Shown here: in pieces, positions 51,882 to 61,446 of the stretch
Layout: every line of letters begins with the position of its first letter
Position numbering within the stretch: the first letter of the stretch is position 1
Assembly: GCA_017442785.1 (NCBI GenBank)
Contig: JAFRZB010000042.1
Span: forward strand, 47,817 to 111,816
Reading direction: 5' to 3'
Length of the DNA stretch: 64,000 bases
Origin: Bacillota bacterium
GTDB lineage: Bacteria; Bacillota; Clostridia; Peptostreptococcales; Anaerovoracaceae
Program-made: the position numbers and the translations under genes
The notes under the pieces: model-generated
The model's database searches: none
The model's input: only the letters and a program-made list of their open reading frames with translations
Told to the model about the DNA's origin: nothing

Positions 51882-51957
51882 GTTGCCACGAGAACGCAAA
51901 AAGGCTAAAATATAGACAGAGAAAAACGCGTTGGGGCATATCGGCCCGGAGGAAGAG

Positions 51958-53493
51958 ATGAAGGATTACAAAGCGCTGCAGAACGGCTCTGACATAAGAG
52001 GCGTTGCCATGGAGGTCCCGGGCGGAAAGCCCGTCAACCTGACCGATGAGGCGGTATCAGACCTCGGACGAGGCTTCGTCCGCTGGCTGTCGGAAAGATG
52101 CGGAAAGGCTCCCGAGAGCCTCGGGATAGCCGTGGGAAGGGATTCCCGCATCACGGGCCCTCACATACAGGAGGTGCTCTGCGAGGCGCTGGGAAAAGCC
52201 GGAGCGTCCGTCCTGGACTGCGGCATGGCCACGACGCCTGCCATGTTCATGGCGACGGTAAACGACGAGGTGGCGCCGGAGGGCTCTGTCATGATAACAG
52301 CAAGCCACCTTCCGATGGAGCGCAATGGCCTTAAGTTCTTTACAAGGGACGGAGGCCTGGACAAGGCGGACATCTCGAAGATAATTGAATACGCAGAGGA
52401 AAGCTCTGCGGGGGCTAATGCTGTCCCCTCGGTCTACGAGTTCTATCTCATGGACTTCTACGCCATACACCTCAAGCGGATTATATGCAAAGGCCTTGGA
52501 GAGGAACCCGCCATAGACAAAAAGACCGGAAGGGAAGTCTTCGGGCAGCCGCTGAAAGGGCTTAAGATAGTCGTGGACGCGGGCAACGGAGCCGGGGGCT
52601 TCTACGTCTCCGATGTCCTGGAGCCTCTGGGCGCGGACTGCAGCGGCAGCCAGTTCCTGGAGCCGGACGGCAGCTTCCCAAACCACATCCCCAATCCGGA
52701 GAACAAGGAAGCCATGGAGAGCATATGCGCGGCGGTCAAAGCCGCGAAAGCCGACCTCGGAATAATATTCGATACCGACGTGGACCGTTCCGCCGCCGTC
52801 GACGAGCACGGAAGGGAGATAGGCAGGAACCGCATAGTGGCTCTTGCTGCGGTGCTGGCGTCCGAAGGCCATCCCGGCACCACAATAGTTACCGACAGCA
52901 TCACCAGCACCCAGCTGGGCAGGTTCCTTACGGAGGACCTTAGGCTTAAGCACCTGCGCTTTAAGAGGGGCTATAAAAACGTCATAAACAAGGGACTGGA
53001 GCTCAATGCGGCGGGCACGGACTGCCAGCTGGCCATAGAGACCTCAGGCCACGCCGCCATGAAGGAGAACTGGTTCCTGGACGACGGTGCCTACCTTGCC
53101 ACACGCATAGTGATAAAGGCCGCGCAGCTTAAAGAAAGGGGCCTCGGGATCTCCTCGCTCCTGGAAAAGCTGGAGGATCCGCTGGAGGCAAAGGAGATAC
53201 GCTTTAAGATTGGCGCGGAGGACTTTGCGTCCTACGCTCAGGGCGTCCTGGACCGCATAGAGGCAGCGGTAAAGGCAGGAGAGATACCCGGTGCGTCCCT
53301 TGAGCTTCCCAACTACGAGGGCGTCCGCATCAACTTCAACAAGGAGCACGGCTGCGGATGGCTGCTGATAAGAAAATCTCTCCACGATCCTGTCATGCCC
53401 ATGAACGTGGAGAGCGATATCCCCGGAGGGGTGGATATGATAGTGCAGCAGCTGCTGCCTCTGCTCGGAGAATTCCCTGAGCTGGGGAGATAA
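51958..53493 (+). CDS. Alpha-D-phosphohexomutase (phosphomannomutase/phosphoglucomutase)
   Basis: 511 residues. Active-site serine loop MITASHLPMERNGLKFF, metal loop IIFDTDVDRSAAVD, sugar-binding loop in IETSGHAAMKENW and the phosphate-binding loop near the C-terminus are in the normal order. It interconverts 1- and 6-phosphates of glucose or mannose for envelope sugar synthesis. The active-site loop reads SHLP, against the commoner SHNP, and the protein is longer than typical PMM/PGM (about 460), with extra length after the first domain. GGAGG precedes the ATG; an in-frame TTG at 51931 is less likely. Confidence 0.87.
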   Translation: MKDYKALQNGSDIRGVAMEVPGGKPVNLTDEAVSDLGRGFVRWLSERCGKAPESLGIAVGRDSRITGPHIQEVLCEALGKAGASVLDCGMATTPAMFMATVNDEVAPEGSVMITASHLPMERNGLKFFTRDGGLDKADISKIIEYAEESSAGANAVPSVYEFYLMDFYAIHLKRIICKGLGEEPAIDKKTGREVFGQPLKGLKIVVDAGNGAGGFYVSDVLEPLGADCSGSQFLEPDGSFPNHIPNPENKEAMESICAAVKAAKADLGIIFDTDVDRSAAVDEHGREIGRNRIVALAAVLASEGHPGTTIVTDSITSTQLGRFLTEDLRLKHLRFKRGYKNVINKGLELNAAGTDCQLAIETSGHAAMKENWFLDDGAYLATRIVIKAAQLKERGLGISSLLEKLEDPLEAKEIRFKIGAEDFASYAQGVLDRIEAAVKAGEIPGASLELPNYEGVRINFNKEHGCGWLLIRKSLHDPVMPMNVESDIPGGVDMIVQQLLPLLGEFPELGR

Positions 53494-53509
53494 TCTTATT
53501 TAGTATACA

Positions 53510-53806
53510 CTACCAGACAACACTTTTGTCTGATGGTTCCCTCGCTTCAAAATACCCGCATCTGCAATCCCTGCAATAGTAGGCATCGGATGAAAAGCCA
53601 TTAAGCATACACTTGTTATCCGGGCGGTCTCCTGTTATCAGTTCTCCGCCCATGTTTTTTACGTCGTACAGGAACATTCTGACGCCATGCCAGTAGGGTC
53701 TTTTGTCTCCGGGCATCCAGTAGACGACAGTATGAATGGTGTTAGAGAATAAATGGCCCTTTTCCATTGGCTTGCCGCATTTTGGGCAAATGATCTGATC
53801 GTCCAT
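53510..53806 (-). CDS. Small zinc-ribbon protein (PF20097-like)
   Basis: 98 residues. CPKCGKPMEKGHL at the N-terminus and YYCRDCRCGYFEA at the C-terminus form two CxxC knuckles, with a short central region (TVVYWMPGDKRPYW). It matches the pattern of the small PF20097-type proteins of Clostridia, of unknown function. Base composition is less GC-rich than its neighbours, and the gene is isolated on the minus strand in an AT-rich gap, which hints at recent acquisition. Confidence 0.7.
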   Translation of the reverse strand: MDDQIICPKCGKPMEKGHLFSNTIHTVVYWMPGDKRPYWHGVRMFLYDVKNMGGELITGDRPDNKCMLNGFSSDAYYCRDCRCGYFEAREPSDKSVVW

Positions 53807-53872
53807 ACTAATTCCCCTAATACATCAGGTTAATATAGTGATAATACGGAACACTGTCTCTCTCTTCTGACC

Positions 53873-53915
53873 AGCGATCGTGAGCACTCTGTTGCTCAGT
53901 GTGTTAATGATCGCT
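53873..53915. repeat. Large inverted repeat (hairpin) after a mini-ORF
   Basis: AGCGATC (53873-53879) pairs with GATCGCT (53909-53915), with TGAGCA (53881-53886) and TGCTCA (53893-53898) nested inside. No T-run follows on either strand. It starts one base beyond the stop of the minus-strand mini-ORF. Confidence 0.6.
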
Positions 53916-54002
53916 TTATTCAAAAACGGGAGCAGCCCCGGTAATAGCAATAACAAGCAAAGCCGCCAAAATTGATTTTAGAGTCCTTTTGATCCGCCTC
54001 AT
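53916..54002 (-). CDS. Mini-ORF encoding a 28-residue signal-peptide-like peptide
   Basis: On the minus strand an ATG at 54002 is preceded by AGGA at a suitable distance (seven bases) and reads 28 codons to TAA at 53916-53918. The peptide has a basic start (MRRIKRTLKS), a hydrophobic core (ILAALLVIAITGAA) and then PVFE. It looks like a complete secretion signal or a tiny membrane peptide. A strong hairpin follows the stop at once. It may be the surviving 5' end of a lost secreted protein or a genuine small gene. Confidence 0.45.
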   Translation of the reverse strand: MRRIKRTLKSILAALLVIAITGAAPVFE

Positions 54003-54236
54003 GTCAACATTCCTAATAATTGTGTTTTTTTACAAAAATTAAATGGATAGTTTGTGTTTATATAATAGAACAGTAGAAAGCAAAAATCAAGAATAGCACA
54101 AACAGACAGCATGATTAACTGCACTAAAAAGTTGTTTGGCAATTGTCAGTGGGTGTTGTAGCATTCGTTTAATTTTTGTCGTATAATATCAGTAAGCAGA
54201 CAGGCTTATCGCGCAGAAAGTGCAAGGAGGATCGCT
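54003..54236. other. AT-rich intergenic stretch before the FAD oxidoreductase gene
   Basis: Low-GC sequence with no gene. A perfect TATAAT at 54182-54187 (no good -35 at the normal distance) probably starts the following gene's transcript, and GCAAGGAGG forms its ribosome site. Another TATAAT at 54061-54066 has no evident partner gene. Confidence 0.4.
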
Positions 54237-55565
54237 ATGAGCGGAATTAAGATCCCTGAAAGGGAGGTACCTGTAGTAAAAGAGACCGACGTAGTGGTAG
54301 TCGGAGGAGGGCTCGCAGGCGTAGCCGCGGCAGCAGCTGCCGCAAGGCAGGGCATGAAGGTGACACTCATAGAAAAGACCATAGCCCTGGGCGGCCTCGC
54401 CACCATGGGGCACGTGTGCATCTACCTTCCCATAGACGACGGCAACGGCAACAAGGTCTACGGCGGACTTGCCGAGGACCTGCTGCACGTATGCATAAAG
54501 TACAGCTACGACAACCTCCCCGAGGTGTGGAGGAACAAGCCGGATACGGCGCCTAAGGACAGCGAGCGCTACCAGACGAACTTCAACATACCCGCCGCGG
54601 TGCTGGCTCTCGATGAGTTCGCGGAGGAGGAGGGTATAGACGTGGTCTTCGACACCGTGTTCTCCGAACCCATAATGGACGGAAAGACAGTCAAGGGAAT
54701 AGTCGTTGAGAACAAGTCCGGAAGGACCGCCTACATGGCCAAGATGTTCATAGACGCGTCCGGAGACTCCGACCTCCTCTACAGAGCCGGAGCGGACACC
54801 GAGACCCTGCCCACCATAGTATCCCACTGGTTCCATGAGCTGGATTTCAAGCTCATGAAGGAGGGCATAGAGAAGGGCGACATGATGCTGGCCACGCCGC
54901 TCAGGTGGCTGGGACTTACCCCCAGCGGCGGAGCAGGAGACGAGAAGGAAGACCTCACCTGCGACGGAACCACCAGCGAGGGCGTCAACAAGTACATACG
55001 CTTAAGCCGCGGGCTGGCTCTGGACTTCCTCAAGAAGCACCAGTCCCCGGACTTCTGCATGATCTCCATGCCGACGCTCCCTCAGTTCCGCATGACAAGA
55101 AGGCTCATCGGTAACGACGAGCTGAAATACGACGCCGAGTACCACATAGAGGATTCCATAGGCTGTGTCATTGCTTCCCTGGACAAGCCCGCAACGGTCT
55201 ATGAGTTTCCGTACGGAGGGCTCATAACCGACAAGCTGACCAACGTTGCAGCCGCGGGCCGCATGGTATCCGCAAGCGGCAGGGGCTGGGCCATCATGAG
55301 GTTCATACCCGCCTGCGTGCTCACCGGAGAAGCCGCCGGAACGGCAGCTGCCCTTGCCATAAAGAACGGCACGGATCTGCAGCACGTGGATGTTAAGGAG
55401 CTTCAGGCGGTGCTTCAGAAGAACGGCGTAAAGCTCCACAGGACAAAGGCCATGGAGGGGAACGTTCCCGTTCCGAGAAAGCCCGGCGGACCGCGCCCGG
55501 CCATCAGCAAGATGTACGTCCACAACGATCCGGAAGAGGTACGCCAGGCAGGAAGCGGACACTGA
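54237..55565 (+). CDS. FAD-dependent oxidoreductase (FAD_oxidored family)
   Basis: 442 residues. N-terminal dinucleotide fold ETDVVVVGGGLAGVAAAAAAARQGMKVTLIEK, then GGLATMGHVCIYLPIDDG, MFIDASGDSDLLYRAGAD and a C-terminal FAD contact VAAAGRMVSASGRGWAIMRFIPACVLTGEAAGTAAALA. The family is widespread in gut anaerobes and Bacteroidetes; some members act on polyols or on thiol compounds, but the substrate here is unknown. No signal peptide. It is monocistronic: promoter-like TATAAT upstream and a terminator after it. Confidence 0.8.
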   Translation: MSGIKIPEREVPVVKETDVVVVGGGLAGVAAAAAAARQGMKVTLIEKTIALGGLATMGHVCIYLPIDDGNGNKVYGGLAEDLLHVCIKYSYDNLPEVWRNKPDTAPKDSERYQTNFNIPAAVLALDEFAEEEGIDVVFDTVFSEPIMDGKTVKGIVVENKSGRTAYMAKMFIDASGDSDLLYRAGADTETLPTIVSHWFHELDFKLMKEGIEKGDMMLATPLRWLGLTPSGGAGDEKEDLTCDGTTSEGVNKYIRLSRGLALDFLKKHQSPDFCMISMPTLPQFRMTRRLIGNDELKYDAEYHIEDSIGCVIASLDKPATVYEFPYGGLITDKLTNVAAAGRMVSASGRGWAIMRFIPACVLTGEAAGTAAALAIKNGTDLQHVDVKELQAVLQKNGVKLHRTKAMEGNVPVPRKPGGPRPAISKMYVHNDPEEVRQAGSGH

Positions 55566-55589
55566 TACACTAATACACAAGATGATAAA

Positions 55590-55629
55590 ACGCGGGGCCT
55601 TTCACAGGGCTCCGTGTTCTTTTTTTGTT
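55590..55629 (+). terminator. Terminator after the FAD oxidoreductase gene
   Basis: ACGCGGGGCC pairs fully (with G-U pairs) with GGCTCCGTGT across a short loop, followed by a run of seven T. Confidence 0.82.
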
Positions 55630-55663
55630 TTTTGAGCTTACTGTGTCGCCGCGGCTCAGTTTG

Positions 55664-55672
55664 TGGTATAAT
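55664..55672 (+). promoter_or_regulatory. Extended -10 promoter of dnaE
   Basis: TGGTATAAT: the TGn extension plus a perfect TATAAT (55667-55672). No good -35 is seen. GGAG lies about nine bases before the dnaE ATG. Confidence 0.6.
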
Positions 55673-55696
55673 CGATTATCTATGGAGTTAAGATAA

Positions 55697-58600
55697 ATGG
55701 CATTTACTCATTTACATGTACATACAGAATACAGTCTTCTGGACGGAGCCTGCCGCATAGATAAGCTTATGGCAAAGGCAAAGGAGCTCGGCATGAGCTC
55801 CATGGCCATTACGGACCACGGCGTAATGTTCGGAGCGGTGCGCTTCTACGAGGAAGCCAAGAAGGCGGGGATAAAGCCTCTCATAGGCTGCGAGTGCTAC
55901 GTGGCGCCCCGGTCCCGCTTCGACAAGGACTCCCAGCTGGACCGCCACCAGTATCATCTTGTGCTGCTGGTAAAGAACGAGACCGGCTACAGGAACCTCA
56001 TAAGGATGGTGTCCCTTGCCTACAAGGAAGGCTATTACTATAAGCCTCGCATAGACCACGAGCTTCTGGACAAATATCACGAGGGGCTGGTATGCCTTTC
56101 CGCGTGCCTTGTCGGAAAGATACAGCGCGCCCTGATGGACGGAGACTACGACACCGCAAGGGAAGAGGCCCTGTACTTCAAGGGGCTGTTCGGCGAGGAT
56201 TTCTACCTGGAGCTTCAGGACCAGGGCCTTGAGGAAGAGATACGCGTAAACAGAGGCCTTCGGAAGCTGTCCGCGGAGCTTGGCATAAAGATGGTAGCCA
56301 CCAACGACGTCCACTACATAAACCAGGAGGACGCAAAGGCACACGACGTACTGCTGTGCATAGGCACCAAGAGCTTCCTCTCCGAGACCGACAGGATGAC
56401 CTTCCCCAACGACCAGTTCTATCTCAAGTCCGAGGAGGAGATGAGGGCGCTGTTCCGCGAGGTCCCCGAGGCCATAGACAACACCCAGGAAGTGGTGGAC
56501 AAGTGCAATTTCGACTTCGAGTTCGGAAAGTACCACATACCGAAGTTCAAGGTCCCGGAAGGGTACAGCGAGCACAGCTATTTCGAATACCTCTGCTGGT
56601 CCGGCCTTGAGTACCGCTACGGCAGCACGGAAAAGAGCCCGTCCAGCGCCAGAAAGCAGCCGGCTGTTCCTCCCGAGGACATGGAGAGCCTTGCGCCTAC
56701 CGTCTCCGAGGAGCTTAAGGCGCGCATGCGCTACGAGATACAGACTATAGAGAAGATGGGCTATGTGGGATACTTCCTCATAGTCTGGGACTTCGTCAAC
56801 TACGCCAAGGGAAACGGCATAATGGTAGGCCCCGGACGAGGCTCCGCCGCGGGATCCATAGTCTCCTACACCATGGAGATAACGGACATAGACCCGATAA
56901 AGTTCAGCCTCATCTTTGAGCGCTTCCTGAACATAGAGCGCGTATCCATGCCGGATATAGACATGGACTTCTGCATAGAGCGCCGCGGAGAGGTCATAGA
57001 TTACGTAAAGAGACGCTACGGCGAGGACAACGTGTCGCAGATATCCACCTTCGGAACGCTGAAGGCCAGAGCCGCCTTCAAGGATGTTGCAAGGGTCTAC
57101 GAGCTTCCGTTCAACAAGTCCCTGGAGATATCCAAGGAGATACCGGACGAGCTCAAGATAACGCTGGATAAAGCCCTTGAGACCTCTCCGGACTTTAAGG
57201 CAGCATACGACGCGGATCCGCTGGTGCACCAGATAGTGGACACCGCAAGGATACTTGAGGGTCTCTCAAGGAACGTGGGCACGCACGCGGCCGGCGTGGT
57301 GATATCCTCCGAGCCGGTAGACGATGTTGTGCCGCTGGTGGCGTCCGACAGAGGCCTTGCCACCCAGTTCACGATGACGGAGATAGAGCACCTGGGGCTC
57401 CTTAAGATGGATTTCCTGGGCCTTAGAAACCTTACAGCCATCCAGGACTGCCTCCGCATGATAAAGAAAGACACGGGGCTTGAGATAGACCTGCACAGCA
57501 TCCCGTACGACGATCCCAAGGTCTTCAGGACCATATCCGACGGAAACACCGTAGGCATATTCCAGCTTGAATCCGCCGGTATGACGAGCTTCATGCAGGA
57601 GCTCCAGCCGGACTGCCTGGAGGACCTCATAGCGGGCATCTCGCTGTACAGGCCGGGTCCGATGGATTCGATACCGAAATACATAGAGTGCAAAAAGAAC
57701 CCGAAGAAGGTAAAATACCTTGTGCCCCAGCTGGAACCCATACTCTCTCCGACCTACGGCTGCATAGTCTACCAGGAGCAGGTAATGGACATAGTAAGGG
57801 CGCTGGGAGGCTACTCCTACGGAAGGGCGGACCTTGTGCGCCGCGCCATGTCCAAGAAGAAGGCGGACGTGATGGCCAAGGAAAGGGAGTACTTCGTCAG
57901 CGGAAAGCTCCACGAGGACGGCTCCGTGGACGTGCCGGGCTGCATAAGGAACGGCATCCCCGAAAAAGAGGCCAACATCATCTTCGACGAGATGACGAGC
58001 TTCGCGGCCTATGCCTTCAACAAGTCCCACGCCGCGGCCTACGCCGTAGTGGCATACCAGACAGCGTGGCTCAAGACCTATTACCCTGTGCAGTTCATGG
58101 CGAGCCTCATGACCTACCCGGCCAGCAATGACGCCGTCGCGGGGCTTATAAGGAACGCCAGCGACATGGGGATAAAGGTGCTGCCTCCTGACGTAAACAG
58201 GAGCCAGAAGCACTTCGAGTCCGAGAACGGAAGCATACGCTACGGACTCCTGGGAATAAAGCACGTGGGCGAGGGCATTGTGGACGAGATCATCCGGGCA
58301 AGGAACGTCCGCATGCCAAAGGACATATTTGAGTTCGTGGACGGACTGGACGTGCATCAGATAAACAGGCAGGCCATGGAAGCCCTGATAAAGGCCAGCG
58401 CCCTGGACTGCTTCCCGGGCAACAAGGCGCAGAAGCTCTCCACCATAGGAGACCTCATAGAGAGCGCGCAGAGCACCGCGAGGAACACCCTGGACGGGCA
58501 GATAAGCCTCTTCTCCATGGACGGTCCGCAGCAGGGCATAAGCATAAAGCGCACCATGGCTCCCATGACGGAGTTCCGCCGCGAGGATCTTATGAGCATG

Positions 58601-59215
58601 GAGAAGGAGATGCTTGGCATCTACCTTACGGACCATCCCTTAAACGACGTAAGGGAGCAGATCCTGGGCATCATAGACATGGACACCGCCACCCTTACGG
58701 ACCCGGAGAAGAACGGGGAGATAGAGGACGGCAGGAACGTCACCATGGCGGGTCTGATAACCGGTGTAAAGAAGCTCGTCACCAAGAAGGGCACCCAGAT
58801 GGCCTTCCTTACGGTGGAGGATCTCTACGGACAGCTGGAGGTGGTGGTCTTCCCCAAGTATTTCGAGGAGTGCCGCCTGAACATAGAAGAAGACGCCGTT
58901 GTGGTGATGCGCGGAAGACTGGACCTTAAGGACGAGGCAAGGCCGAAGCTCCTTGCAAACAGCGTCCAGAGGCTGGACCAGGTGTCCGTAAAGACCGCGA
59001 TGGTAAAGATAGTCATTCCGGAGAGCTACAGCGAACCGGAAGGGCTGGCGCGCTTCAAGAGCATAGCAAAGCAGCATCTCGGCGACATGCCGGTAGCGAT
59101 ATTAGTGCAGAGCACAGGAAATAAATACAAGCTTAATTACGATCTTTGGGTGGACCCCTGCAGGGAGTTCTACGATAAGATCCACGAGGCATTCGGACAG
59201 GACTGCCTCAGATAG
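55697..59215 (+). CDS. dnaE: DNA polymerase III alpha subunit, DnaE1 type
   Basis: 1172 residues. The N-terminal PHP domain starts FTHLHVHTEYSLLDGACRIDKL and keeps ITDHG and the other metal ligands. The palm has GPGRGSAAGS and the catalytic PDIDMDF (419-425, Asp420 and Asp422), the fingers include YQEQVMDIVRALGGYSYGRADLVRRAMSKKK, then SHAAAYAVVAYQTAWLKTYYP, tandem HhH, and a C-terminal OB fold (VTMAGLITGVKKLVTKKGTQMAFLTVEDLYG). This is the longer DnaE1-like form. PfkA follows by 9 bp, a common arrangement in Firmicutes. Confidence 0.97.
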   Translation: MAFTHLHVHTEYSLLDGACRIDKLMAKAKELGMSSMAITDHGVMFGAVRFYEEAKKAGIKPLIGCECYVAPRSRFDKDSQLDRHQYHLVLLVKNETGYRNLIRMVSLAYKEGYYYKPRIDHELLDKYHEGLVCLSACLVGKIQRALMDGDYDTAREEALYFKGLFGEDFYLELQDQGLEEEIRVNRGLRKLSAELGIKMVATNDVHYINQEDAKAHDVLLCIGTKSFLSETDRMTFPNDQFYLKSEEEMRALFREVPEAIDNTQEVVDKCNFDFEFGKYHIPKFKVPEGYSEHSYFEYLCWSGLEYRYGSTEKSPSSARKQPAVPPEDMESLAPTVSEELKARMRYEIQTIEKMGYVGYFLIVWDFVNYAKGNGIMVGPGRGSAAGSIVSYTMEITDIDPIKFSLIFERFLNIERVSMPDIDMDFCIERRGEVIDYVKRRYGEDNVSQISTFGTLKARAAFKDVARVYELPFNKSLEISKEIPDELKITLDKALETSPDFKAAYDADPLVHQIVDTARILEGLSRNVGTHAAGVVISSEPVDDVVPLVASDRGLATQFTMTEIEHLGLLKMDFLGLRNLTAIQDCLRMIKKDTGLEIDLHSIPYDDPKVFRTISDGNTVGIFQLESAGMTSFMQELQPDCLEDLIAGISLYRPGPMDSIPKYIECKKNPKKVKYLVPQLEPILSPTYGCIVYQEQVMDIVRALGGYSYGRADLVRRAMSKKKADVMAKEREYFVSGKLHEDGSVDVPGCIRNGIPEKEANIIFDEMTSFAAYAFNKSHAAAYAVVAYQTAWLKTYYPVQFMASLMTYPASNDAVAGLIRNASDMGIKVLPPDVNRSQKHFESENGSIRYGLLGIKHVGEGIVDEIIRARNVRMPKDIFEFVDGLDVHQINRQAMEALIKASALDCFPGNKAQKLSTIGDLIESAQSTARNTLDGQISLFSMDGPQQGISIKRTMAPMTEFRREDLMSMEKEMLGIYLTDHPLNDVREQILGIIDMDTATLTDPEKNGEIEDGRNVTMAGLITGVKKLVTKKGTQMAFLTVEDLYGQLEVVVFPKYFEECRLNIEEDAVVVMRGRLDLKDEARPKLLANSVQRLDQVSVKTAMVKIVIPESYSEPEGLARFKSIAKQHLGDMPVAILVQSTGNKYKLNYDLWVDPCREFYDKIHEAFGQDCLR

Positions 59216-59224
59216 GAGAATGAC

Positions 59225-60187
59225 ATGAGAGTCGGAATACTTACAAGCGGCGGCGACGCACCGGGAATGAACGCGTGCGTAAGGGCTGTCGTAAGAGGAT
59301 GCATCTATTACGGGATGGAAGTAATAGGGATACACCAGGGCTATGAAGGTCTGCTGAACGATGACATGGAGATGCTGCAGACCTCTTCCGTGGCTGACAT
59401 CATCCACAGGGGCGGTACCATACTCCAGACCGCAAGGTGCGCACGCTTCGAAAACGATGAAGGCATACTTGACGCCTATGAGAACCTCAGGAAGCACGGC
59501 ATAGAAGCGCTGGTGGTAATAGGCGGAGACGGCACCATGAGGGGCGCCTTAAGGCTCCACGAGCTTACGCGCATGAGAGTGTTCGGCCTTCCCGGGACCA
59601 TAGACAACGATCTTGCATACACGGATTTCACCATAGGCTTCGATACCTCCGTCAACACCGCGCTAAACGCCATAGGAAACATACGCGACACCTCCAGCTC
59701 CCACGGCAGGACCACCATCATAGAGGTAATGGGGAGAGACTGCGGAGACATAGCCCTGCACGCGGGGCTCGCAGGCGGTGCGGAGACCATAATAATACCC
59801 GAAAGGCCGTTCGACCTGGATGACATAGTCAAAAAGCTCCAGGCAGGCAGGGCCAGAGGAAAGCGCCACTCCATAATCGTAAAGGCAGAGGGCGCTGCCA
59901 TAAGCTCCGCGGATCTTGCCGCTGTTCTTACAGAGCGCATGGGCGGCGTAGAGGTAAAGGTAGTGATACTCGGGTACATCCAGCGCGGAGGAAGCCCCAC
60001 CGCGCGCGACAGGATACTCGCCAGCCGCACCGGAGTGCGCTGCGTTGAGCTGATACGCGAGGGCGTCAGCAACGCCGCCATAGGCATAAAGGGCGACACC
60101 ATAGTGGACTACCCGCTGTCGGTGGCTCTTGCCATGGAAAAGGACAGCCATCTTGAATACCAGCGGATCTGCGACATCCTGCTGTGA
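59225..60187 (+). CDS. pfkA: ATP-dependent 6-phosphofructokinase
   Basis: 320 residues, the standard bacterial length. GILTSGGDAPGMNA, GGDGT (100-104) and PGTIDND (123-129, catalytic Asp127) are present. The Gly in GGDGT and in PGT indicate ATP rather than pyrophosphate as donor. It performs the committed step of glycolysis. AGGAG precedes the ATG; it is in a run with dnaE before it and a membrane protein and gpmI after it. Confidence 0.97.
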   Translation: MRVGILTSGGDAPGMNACVRAVVRGCIYYGMEVIGIHQGYEGLLNDDMEMLQTSSVADIIHRGGTILQTARCARFENDEGILDAYENLRKHGIEALVVIGGDGTMRGALRLHELTRMRVFGLPGTIDNDLAYTDFTIGFDTSVNTALNAIGNIRDTSSSHGRTTIIEVMGRDCGDIALHAGLAGGAETIIIPERPFDLDDIVKKLQAGRARGKRHSIIVKAEGAAISSADLAAVLTERMGGVEVKVVILGYIQRGGSPTARDRILASRTGVRCVELIREGVSNAAIGIKGDTIVDYPLSVALAMEKDSHLEYQRICDILL

Positions 60188-60205
60188 TAAAAGGGAAAAC
60201 AGTTT

Positions 60206-61435
60206 ATGAGGATACTAACAGTAATAGCCGGCATACTGATCTGCGCCACTGGTGTATTCTGCTTTGCGGTATACATCAATCCGTTCTCGGACGTGGCATT
60301 CCTGGTGGGCGTGGTAATGATACTCGCAGGAATAATGCAGACCATATCCTACCTGATATCCGGAAGGGGCGAGAAGCGCCTTACCGACACCGCTCTGGTT
60401 GAGGGCCTCGTTACCCTCATGTACGGCTTCGCGGTGCTCAACGATCAGGTGACCGACAACATTCTTACCATGTTCTTCGGAACGTGGCTGACGCTCTGCG
60501 GCATAACGAGGATATCTCAGAGCCTCTACATAAGCCGCTTCAACAGAAAAGACTGGGCAAAGGTGATGCCTCTGGGGATAGTGGCGGCCATGCTCGGCGT
60601 CATAATGATGATGCCGCGCCTTCTGAATACTGTCATGCCCCTGATGCTCCTGGGCGGAGCCTTCGTTATCAACGGCTTCTCCATACTGGTATATGCCATG
60701 TTCATGAGAAGGCGCGACGCCGACAAGTCTCAGGCCGAGCTGGACGCAAGGCAGCGCGCCGAGGCAAGGAAGGCGCTTAAGAAGGCCGAGAGGGAGCAGC
60801 GCGAAAAGCTCCGCAGCATGACAAAGAAGGAGCGCGAGGAAGCAAGGGCAAAGATGGAGGCCGACAGAAAGCTTCTTGAGGAGACTCAGAAACAGGAGCT
60901 TGAGGCCAGAAGGAAGGCCCGACGTGAGGCGGCTCAGCAGAGCTCTACCATACACCTCTCCAAGAAAGAGGTAGAGGAGATAAAGCAGGGCGCGCCGCAG
61001 GAGCAGCTGGACGCCGACGTAGTGGCGGCAGCCGCGCTCGAGGCCTCCTCAAAGGTGAGCCTTAAGCTGCCGGAGGAGATCCCTGTGGTAAAGGTGGGCA
61101 TACCCGAGCCGGAGAGCAAGGGCTCTGCCGCCAGGGATGATATTAAGGTACAGGCGGTGAACCTGGAGGAGATAGAGAAGGAACCGGAGCTGGATCTTCC
61201 GGATGTGGAGCTTCCCGAGGTGGTGCTCGCTTCCGAGACCGCGGGAAAGGTCAGCAGGGACGAGGTGATCTCAGAGATAGAGAACACCCGGCCTTACAGC
61301 GACATGGATGCTCCGGATTATACTCCGATAGACTTTGATGAGCTGGCAGCCGAGCCGCTCAGCAGGGAAGAGGATGAAAAGGATAAGAAAAGATTCACTC
61401 AGATCCTTAACTTCAACTGGAAGGACGCTGAGTAA
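60206..61435 (+). CDS. DUF308/HdeD-like membrane protein with long charged cytoplasmic tail
   Basis: 409 residues. Six membrane helices in the first 170 residues (ILTVIAGILICATGVFCFAVY through LLGGAFVINGFSILVYAMFM) match the DUF308/HdeD family. Residues about 175-245 are a strongly charged, Lys/Arg/Glu-rich predicted coiled coil (ARKALKKAEREQREKLRSM), and the remaining 160 residues are acidic and low complexity, without a known domain. HdeD-like proteins in enterobacteria relate to acid stress; here the role is unknown. The gene is 18 bp after pfkA and 11 bp before gpmI. Confidence 0.7.
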   Translation: MRILTVIAGILICATGVFCFAVYINPFSDVAFLVGVVMILAGIMQTISYLISGRGEKRLTDTALVEGLVTLMYGFAVLNDQVTDNILTMFFGTWLTLCGITRISQSLYISRFNRKDWAKVMPLGIVAAMLGVIMMMPRLLNTVMPLMLLGGAFVINGFSILVYAMFMRRRDADKSQAELDARQRAEARKALKKAEREQREKLRSMTKKEREEARAKMEADRKLLEETQKQELEARRKARREAAQQSSTIHLSKKEVEEIKQGAPQEQLDADVVAAAALEASSKVSLKLPEEIPVVKVGIPEPESKGSAARDDIKVQAVNLEEIEKEPELDLPDVELPEVVLASETAGKVSRDEVISEIENTRPYSDMDAPDYTPIDFDELAAEPLSREEDEKDKKRFTQILNFNWKDAE

Positions 61436-61446
61436 AAGGGGGAACA

